Assembly (NCBI GenBank): GCA_002422945.1
Contig: DITW01000074.1
Span: 695-9,295, forward strand
Length of the DNA stretch: 8,601 bases
DNA from: Sphingomonadales bacterium UBA6174
GTDB taxonomy: Bacteria; Pseudomonadota; Alphaproteobacteria; Sphingomonadales; Sphingomonadaceae
Direction: 5' to 3'
Below the pieces are notes generated by a model. The model had not been told where the DNA came from and did no database searches. It saw nothing but the letters and a program-made list of their open reading frames with translations. Position 1 is the first letter of the stretch. Every line of letters begins with the position of its first letter. Below are positions 5,067-8,601 of this stretch, piece by piece. A program made the position numbers and the translations under genes.

Positions 5067-5876
5067 ATGACCAGCCCCGCCCCGCACATCATCTGCTTCG
5101 CCAATGAAAAAGGCGGGACCGGCAAATCGACCACTGCCGTGCATGTCGCCGTGGCCTTGTCGACCATGGGCTATCGCGTGGCCGCCATCGACCTCGATCA
5201 CCGGCAACGCACGCTCGTCCGCTATCTCGAAAATCGCGAAGCGAGCGTCAAGCGTCTCGGCCAAGCCCTGCCCTTACCGCGCTACCGCGTCTATGATGGC
5301 GCGGATGCCGATGACTTCATGCGCGTGCTTGAAACATTCGGGGCGGATGCCGATTTCGTCATCATCGACACGCCGGGTCGTGACGATCCGGTCACCCGCG
5401 TCGCCGTTACCCGTGCCAATACGCTCGTGACGCCGATCAACGACAGCTTCATCGACCTCGATCTGATCGGGCAGGTCGATCCGGAAACCTTCAAGGTTCG
5501 CCGCCCCAGCTTCTATGCCGAATTGATCTGGGAGGCGCGCAAGGTCCGCGCCAAAACCGATGGCGTAACCGTGGACTGGGTCGTGCTGCGCAACCGTCTC
5601 CAACATGTCGGCGCGCGCAACATGACCCGCGTCGCCAATGCGATGGAGGAACTCGCGCGCCGTGTTGGTTTCCGCATCATCCCCGGCCTGTCAGAACGCG
5701 TGATCTATCGCGAATTGTTTCCGGCGGGCCTGACCCTGCTCGACCTCGGCGCAATCGAGGGCGCGGGCATGTCCCATATTTCCGCACGGCAAGAACTGCG
5801 CGAGATGATTTCGGCGCTGGGCATCACGGATGGCGTGCCGGTGCCTGCCGCGACCAAAGACACGGTCCCCGCCTGA
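5067..5876 (+). CDS. mipZ: Division-plane positioning ATPase MipZ
   Basis: A 269-residue ParA/MinD-type ATPase. The deviant Walker A NEKGGTGKSTT (13-23) contains the signature lysine K15 and the P-loop lysine K20; IDLDHRQRT (41-49) is the switch I region and FVIIDTPG (97-104) the Walker B. MipZ-specific blocks separate it from chromosome-partitioning ParA: TPINDSFIDLDLIGQVDP (122-139), WVVLRNRL (171-178), GFRIIPGLSERVIYRELFPAGLTLLDL (201-227) and the late ARQELR (240-245). In Caulobacter, MipZ forms gradients from the ParB-bound poles and blocks FtsZ polymerisation, restricting division to midcell; the same role is inferred here. The ATG has AGGA 13 nt upstream, rather distant. It is followed after 31 nt by the J-domain gene, probably in one operon. 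A GANTC methylation site lies between the ribosome binding site and the start codon. Confidence 0.93.
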   Translation: MTSPAPHIICFANEKGGTGKSTTAVHVAVALSTMGYRVAAIDLDHRQRTLVRYLENREASVKRLGQALPLPRYRVYDGADADDFMRVLETFGADADFVIIDTPGRDDPVTRVAVTRANTLVTPINDSFIDLDLIGQVDPETFKVRRPSFYAELIWEARKVRAKTDGVTVDWVVLRNRLQHVGARNMTRVANAMEELARRVGFRIIPGLSERVIYRELFPAGLTLLDLGAIEGAGMSHISARQELREMISALGITDGVPVPAATKDTVPA

Positions 5877-5907
5877 GACAGTTCCTGCATCTGGCCCGGC
5901 GCACGAT

Positions 5908-6390
5908 ATGCCATTAATCCTGCTGCTGGCCGCTCTCGGGCTGTATTTCGCCTATAAAGGTGGCCATTTGCGCAAATTGCCATGGGAAGATGTGTTGAGC
6001 ATCGTCTGGGGCCTTGTCGGACTTCGGGTGATGGCGACGGGACAAATGCTGATCGGCGGGTTGATCGTGGCGACCAGCGGCGTTGCGTTATGGCGGCGGC
6101 GGGGATCGCAGCGCGCTGCGCCCAAGGGCGAACCGACAAAGCCCTCACCCCCGCCCAGCGGACAATTATCACCCTCCGATGCACGGGATATACTCAATAT
6201 CCCCGAAAGTGCCGGACGCGCTGAAATCATCGCTGCCCACCGCGCCTTGATCGCCAAACTACATCCTGATCGCGGTGGCTCCTCCACTCTGGCAGCGCAA
6301 GTCAATGAGGCGCGCGATATTTTGCTGGCACAAATAGATGCTTCGCGTGTTAAGGGCGCTACACCATCGAGTGTAGAGGATGACAGTTAA
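5908..6390 (+). CDS. Small membrane-anchored J-domain protein
   Basis: The product is 160 residues. The N-terminus is hydrophobic: a first segment at about 2-16 (PLILLLAALGLYFAY) and a second hydrophobic region at about 28-62, giving one or two membrane passes. A basic Pro-rich linker follows (62-86), then a short J-domain (about 88-143) with the HPD triad at 119-121 in AKLHPDRGG. HPD stimulates ATP hydrolysis by DnaK-type chaperones. The order of membrane anchor then C-terminal J-domain resembles mitochondrial Pam18/Tim14 and bacterial 'DnaJ domain-containing' membrane proteins; the client is unknown. I chose ATG 5908 because it begins the hydrophobic segment; the frame stays open further upstream only inside mipZ. 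No clear Shine-Dalgarno precedes it. The stop overlaps the pgmG start by one base (TAATG), so expression of the two is probably coupled. Confidence 0.85.
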   Translation: MPLILLLAALGLYFAYKGGHLRKLPWEDVLSIVWGLVGLRVMATGQMLIGGLIVATSGVALWRRRGSQRAAPKGEPTKPSPPPSGQLSPSDARDILNIPESAGRAEIIAAHRALIAKLHPDRGGSSTLAAQVNEARDILLAQIDASRVKGATPSSVEDDS

Positions 6391-7778
6391 TGCAGTTTCA
6401 CCAGTTCGATTCCACCTCTTTGCGCGAATATGACATTCGCGGCATTGTTGGAAAAAGCCTGAACGCCCCGGATGCGGAGGCGATTGGCCGGACTTTCGGC
6501 ACGTTGATCCGCCGCGCAGGCGGCAAGACCGTCGCGGTCGGCTATGATGGCCGGGTGTCCTCGATCATGATGAACGAAGCATTGGTGCGCGGCCTGACCG
6601 CCAGTGGCGTCGATGTGGTGCAGATCGGCATGGGGCCGACCCCGATGCTTTATTATGCCGAAGCGACGTTAGAAGGCGTTGATGGCGGCATTCAGATAAC
6701 CGGCAGCCATAATCCCGCCGATTATAATGGCTTCAAGATGGTCTTTCAGCACCGCCCGTTTTTCGGCGCGGACATCCAGACCCTTGGCCGCATGGCGGCG
6801 GCGGGGGACTGGGAAATCGGGGCTGGACAGGTCCGCAGCGTCGACATCATGGACGAATATGTCGCGCGGCTGGTCAAGAATTTCGACGGCGGGGCCTATC
6901 GCATCGGCTGGGACGCTGGCAATGGCGCAGCCGGTCCGATCGTGGAGCGGCTGGTCAAGCTCCTGCCGGGTGAACACCATTTGTTGTTTACCGATGTAGA
7001 TGGCCGTTTCCCCAATCATCATCCAGATCCAACGGATGAGGCCAATCTGGCCGATTTGAAGGCCCTTGTCATCGACAAGAAGCTCGATTTCGGACTGGCC
7101 TTCGATGGCGATGGCGACCGGATCGGCGCAGTCGACGGTCTAGGCCGCGTGATATGGGGAGATCAATTGCTCTCCATATTGGCGGAACCCGTGTTGCGGG
7201 CGCTGCCTGGCGCCACAATTATCGCCGATGTAAAGGCCTCGCAAGCCTTATACGACCGAATCGCCGAACTGGGCGGCACGCCTTGCATGTGGAAGACCGG
7301 CCATTCGCTGATCAAGACCAAGATGAAGGAAACGAATAGCCCGCTCGCCGGGGAGATGAGCGGCCATATTTTCTTCGCCCATGATTTCTACGGCTTTGAC
7401 GATGCCCAATATGCCGCCGTGCGCCTGATCAGCGCGGTGCATCTGCTGGGCGGTTCGCTCACCGCGCTGCGCGATGCGATGCCGGACATGATCAACACCC
7501 CGGAAATGCGTTTTCAGGTCGATGAAAGCCGCAAATTCGCGGTGATCGACGAGGTGCTCGACCGGCTGGAACAGCAGGGTGCTGAGGTCGACCGCACCGA
7601 TGGCGCACGCGTCAACACAGCAGACGGCTGGTGGCTGCTGCGCGCATCCAATACGCAAGACGTGCTGGTCGCCCGCGCCGAGGCGAAGGATCAGGCCGGG
7701 CTGGACCGGCTGATGGCCCAGATCGATGAACAACTCGCCGCCTCCGGCCTCAAACGCGGACCGCAAGCCGGGCATTGA
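6390..7778 (+). CDS. pgmG: Phosphoglucomutase/phosphomannomutase
   Basis: A 462-residue cytoplasmic alpha-D-phosphohexomutase. It interconverts the 6- and 1-phosphates of glucose and mannose, providing precursors for UDP-glucose, GDP-mannose and dTDP-rhamnose, and hence LPS and sphingan-type exopolysaccharide. All four active-site loops are present: the phosphoserine loop TGSHNP (104-109, Ser106), metal-binding DGDGDR (239-244), sugar-specificity GEMSGH (321-326) and phosphate-binding RASNTQ (418-423). GEMSGH is typical of the bifunctional PMM/PGM group, to which AlgC and sphingomonad PgmG belong; phosphoglucosamine mutase (GlmM) differs in this loop. ATG 6390 overlaps the J-domain gene stop by one base, and the MQFHQFDSTSLREYDIRG start is the normal N-terminus of the family. 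Length is as expected. Twelve nucleotides after the stop a T-run begins, which belongs to the left end of repeat copy 2. Confidence 0.94.
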   Translation: MQFHQFDSTSLREYDIRGIVGKSLNAPDAEAIGRTFGTLIRRAGGKTVAVGYDGRVSSIMMNEALVRGLTASGVDVVQIGMGPTPMLYYAEATLEGVDGGIQITGSHNPADYNGFKMVFQHRPFFGADIQTLGRMAAAGDWEIGAGQVRSVDIMDEYVARLVKNFDGGAYRIGWDAGNGAAGPIVERLVKLLPGEHHLLFTDVDGRFPNHHPDPTDEANLADLKALVIDKKLDFGLAFDGDGDRIGAVDGLGRVIWGDQLLSILAEPVLRALPGATIIADVKASQALYDRIAELGGTPCMWKTGHSLIKTKMKETNSPLAGEMSGHIFFAHDFYGFDDAQYAAVRLISAVHLLGGSLTALRDAMPDMINTPEMRFQVDESRKFAVIDEVLDRLEQQGAEVDRTDGARVNTADGWWLLRASNTQDVLVARAEAKDQAGLDRLMAQIDEQLAASGLKRGPQAGH

Positions 7779-7790
7779 TTTGATTAGCCG

Positions 7791-8038
7791 TTTTTTTGTT
7801 TAGCCCTCAAGCGCCGGCGGCAGCATCCGCTGCCTTGGCTACGCCGCAATAAGCGGCGGCGGCCGGTCGGCCTTGCGGCGCTGCGCGCCGTTGGTGGCAG
7901 TTTCCAAGGATAGTGCCGCCACCACCCACTTCGTCACCCTGAACTTGTTTCAGGGTCCATGTGCCACCTTTCCAGAGATGCTGAAACAAGTTCAGCATGA
8001 CGAATGGGGGAGAGCCAACGGCGCTTGTGGCTAAAACA
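7791..8038. repeat. Palindromic intergenic repeat element, copy 2 (inverted relative to copy 1)
   Basis: About 248 bp between the convergent pgmG and dksA-like genes. Its left arm, read on the minus strand, aligns along about 150 bp with the right arm of copy 1: both contain GAAGTGGGTGGTGG, then a CCTTGGAAA(T/C)TGCC block, a CCAACGGCGCG block, GCGCCGCAAG and an end in GCGCTTGAGGG. Central hairpins: ACCCTGA/TCAGGGT (7936-7956, loop ACTTGTT) and ATGCTGA/TCAGCAT (7978-7998, loop AACAAGT). The right arm is short (about 40 bp) and ends in GGCTAAAACA, matching the terminal inverted repeat. The left end begins TTTTTTTGTTTAGCCCTCAA. There is no coding content of its own. Confidence 0.85.
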
Positions 8039-8356
8039 TCAAACCGCGCAGTTAATACAACGCGCGGCGGTGGGCATCGCTTGCAGGCGGGCCTCGGCAA
8101 TCGGTTCGCCGCAGCTGGTGCAAGTCCCATAGCTGCCATTGGCGATCCGATCGAGCGCGCCCTTGATCTGCATGATTTCATCAAGACCGGCCTGTTCCAG
8201 ACCTTCCAACACCTCATCGCCCTCGCGGTCTACGGCCTGCTCTTCCGAATCGGCGGCATGCGGCTGGCGCAGGTCGGCCTCGATCGTGTCGATCCGGCCA
8301 GTCAGTTCCGCCAGACGCGCTTGTAATTGGGCAGCGACAGCACGGGTATCAGTCAT
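8039..8356 (-). CDS. Short DksA/TraR-family C4 zinc-finger protein
   Basis: The product is 105 residues. The C-terminal four-cysteine finger is complete (C79-xx-C82, C100-xx-C103, with 17 residues between the pairs, as in E. coli DksA). The preceding helical region carries D36-x-x-E39-x-A41, which corresponds to the DxxDxA coiled-coil tip of DksA, and the 43 residues from D36 to C79 equal D71 to C114 in E. coli. Family role: insertion into the RNA polymerase secondary channel to adjust promoter kinetics, with or without ppGpp. Compared with the 151-residue E. coli protein it lacks about 35 N-terminal and about 11 C-terminal residues. The ATG at 8356 is chosen for AAGGA 7 nt upstream; a longer frame to 8410 exists but has no such site and adds only a charged tail. 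The stop abuts the right end of repeat copy 2. Confidence 0.88.
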   Translation of the reverse strand: MTDTRAVAAQLQARLAELTGRIDTIEADLRQPHAADSEEQAVDREGDEVLEGLEQAGLDEIMQIKGALDRIANGSYGTCTSCGEPIAEARLQAMPTAARCINCAV

Positions 8357-8398
8357 CCATTTATCCTTCTTATGATCATCAGAATCATCGGCTTCTTG

Positions 8399-8434
8399 CC
8401 CTTGATCCAAGGGTTAATCATTGCGCTGGCGCAA
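8399..8434. promoter_or_regulatory. Two palindromes upstream of the dksA-like gene
   Basis: CCCTTG-ATC-CAAGGG (8399-8413) and TTGCGC-TG-GCGCAA (8421-8434) are two perfect 6-bp inverted repeats with tiny spacers, 43 to 78 bp upstream of the dksA-like start. The tight spacing suits dimeric repressor operators better than RNA hairpins. No convincing -35/-10 pair was found for this gene, so their position relative to transcription start is unknown. Confidence 0.35.
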
Positions 8435-8472
8435 ATCCAGTGCAGTAACTTCACCCCAGATGGTCAATCGGC

Positions 8473-8501
8473 TTGACGAACGCCGCCATGGGAGGTTAGA
8501 G
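8473..8501 (+). promoter_or_regulatory. Candidate promoter of tRNA-His
   Basis: TTGACG (8473-8478) and TTAGAG (8496-8501) are separated by 17 bp, the optimal spacing. Transcription would start near 8508, about 25 nt before the mature tRNA 5' end. This is the best -35/-10 pair seen in an intergenic stretch of the window and fits a strongly expressed stable RNA. Confidence 0.55.
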
Positions 8502-8533
8502 GCGCGTCAGCTTCGGCCCATCGGGGCTGATAT

Positions 8534-8601
8534 GGCGATCGTAGTTCAATTGGTTAGAGCACCGGTTTGTGGTACCGGAAGTTGCGGGTTCAAGTCCCGT
8601 C
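8534..8601 (+). tRNA. tRNA-His (GTG anticodon), 3' end cut by window
   Basis: The cloverleaf is readable: G-1 at 8534, acceptor strand GCGATCG (8535-8541), T8-A9, a D-arm starting GTTC and ending GAGC, an anticodon stem CCGGT/ACCGG around the loop TTGTGGT giving anticodon GTG, and a T-arm with GCGGG-TTCAAGT-CCCGT. The extra 5' G before the seven-base acceptor is the histidine identity element recognised by HisRS. The window ends one base after the T-arm, so the 3' acceptor strand and CCA status cannot be seen. It decodes CAC and CAT. Confidence 0.93.

Noticed and set aside
7248..7775. 175-codon frame antisense to pgmG
   Set aside because: High-GC shadow of a strongly supported gene; no homology-like motifs and no independent signals.
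7807..8217. Minus-strand 136-codon open frame across repeat copy 2 and the dksA-like gene
   Set aside because: It overlaps the well-supported zinc-finger gene in another frame and otherwise translates the repeat.

Overview
The window looks like chromosomal DNA of a GC-rich alphaproteobacterium, most likely a member of the Sphingomonadales. This rests on MipZ (an alphaproteobacterial division regulator), a PgmG-type phosphoglucomutase/phosphomannomutase, the sulfite reductase/DUF934/CysH order, and an intergenic palindromic repeat whose six-frame translations resemble the 'HPELVSGS / LKQVQHD' pseudo-proteins common in this group. Taxonomy is inferred from content only. No phage, plasmid, CRISPR or transposase gene is visible.

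Layout. (1) 1-1472, plus strand: the 3' end of an assimilatory sulfur operon: the C-terminus of a siroheme nitrite/sulfite reductase, a DUF934 protein and a [4Fe-4S] APS/PAPS reductase (CysH), each overlapping the next by 8 nt. (2) 1474-1771: first copy of a roughly 300-bp palindromic repeat. (3) 1809-3671, plus strand: a short RNase D-like exonuclease, LptC and LptA, all overlapping; LptC and LptA belong to the lipopolysaccharide export bridge. (4) 3672-4087: a long spacer with a chain of hairpins, a candidate promoter, a strong ribosome binding site, a 27-codon hydrophobic ORF starting with GTG, and a GC-rich hairpin pair. It looks like a free-standing small structured transcript and is the least explained part of the window. 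(5) 4088-4936, minus strand: panC (pantothenate synthesis). (6) 5067-7778, plus strand: mipZ, a small membrane J-domain protein and pgmG. (7) 7791-8038: second, inverted copy of the palindromic repeat. (8) 8039-8356, minus strand: a minimal DksA-like zinc-finger protein. (9) 8473 to the end: a promoter and the first 68 nt of tRNA-His(GTG), cut by the window edge.

How it fits together. Most genes are housekeeping: sulfate assimilation to sulfide, outer-membrane LPS assembly, coenzyme A precursor supply, division-site placement, supply of hexose-1-phosphates for envelope and exopolysaccharide, and a probable RNA polymerase secondary-channel regulator. The non-routine observations are the two-copy palindromic element, whose four internal hairpins covary, and the small structured transcript between lptA and panC.
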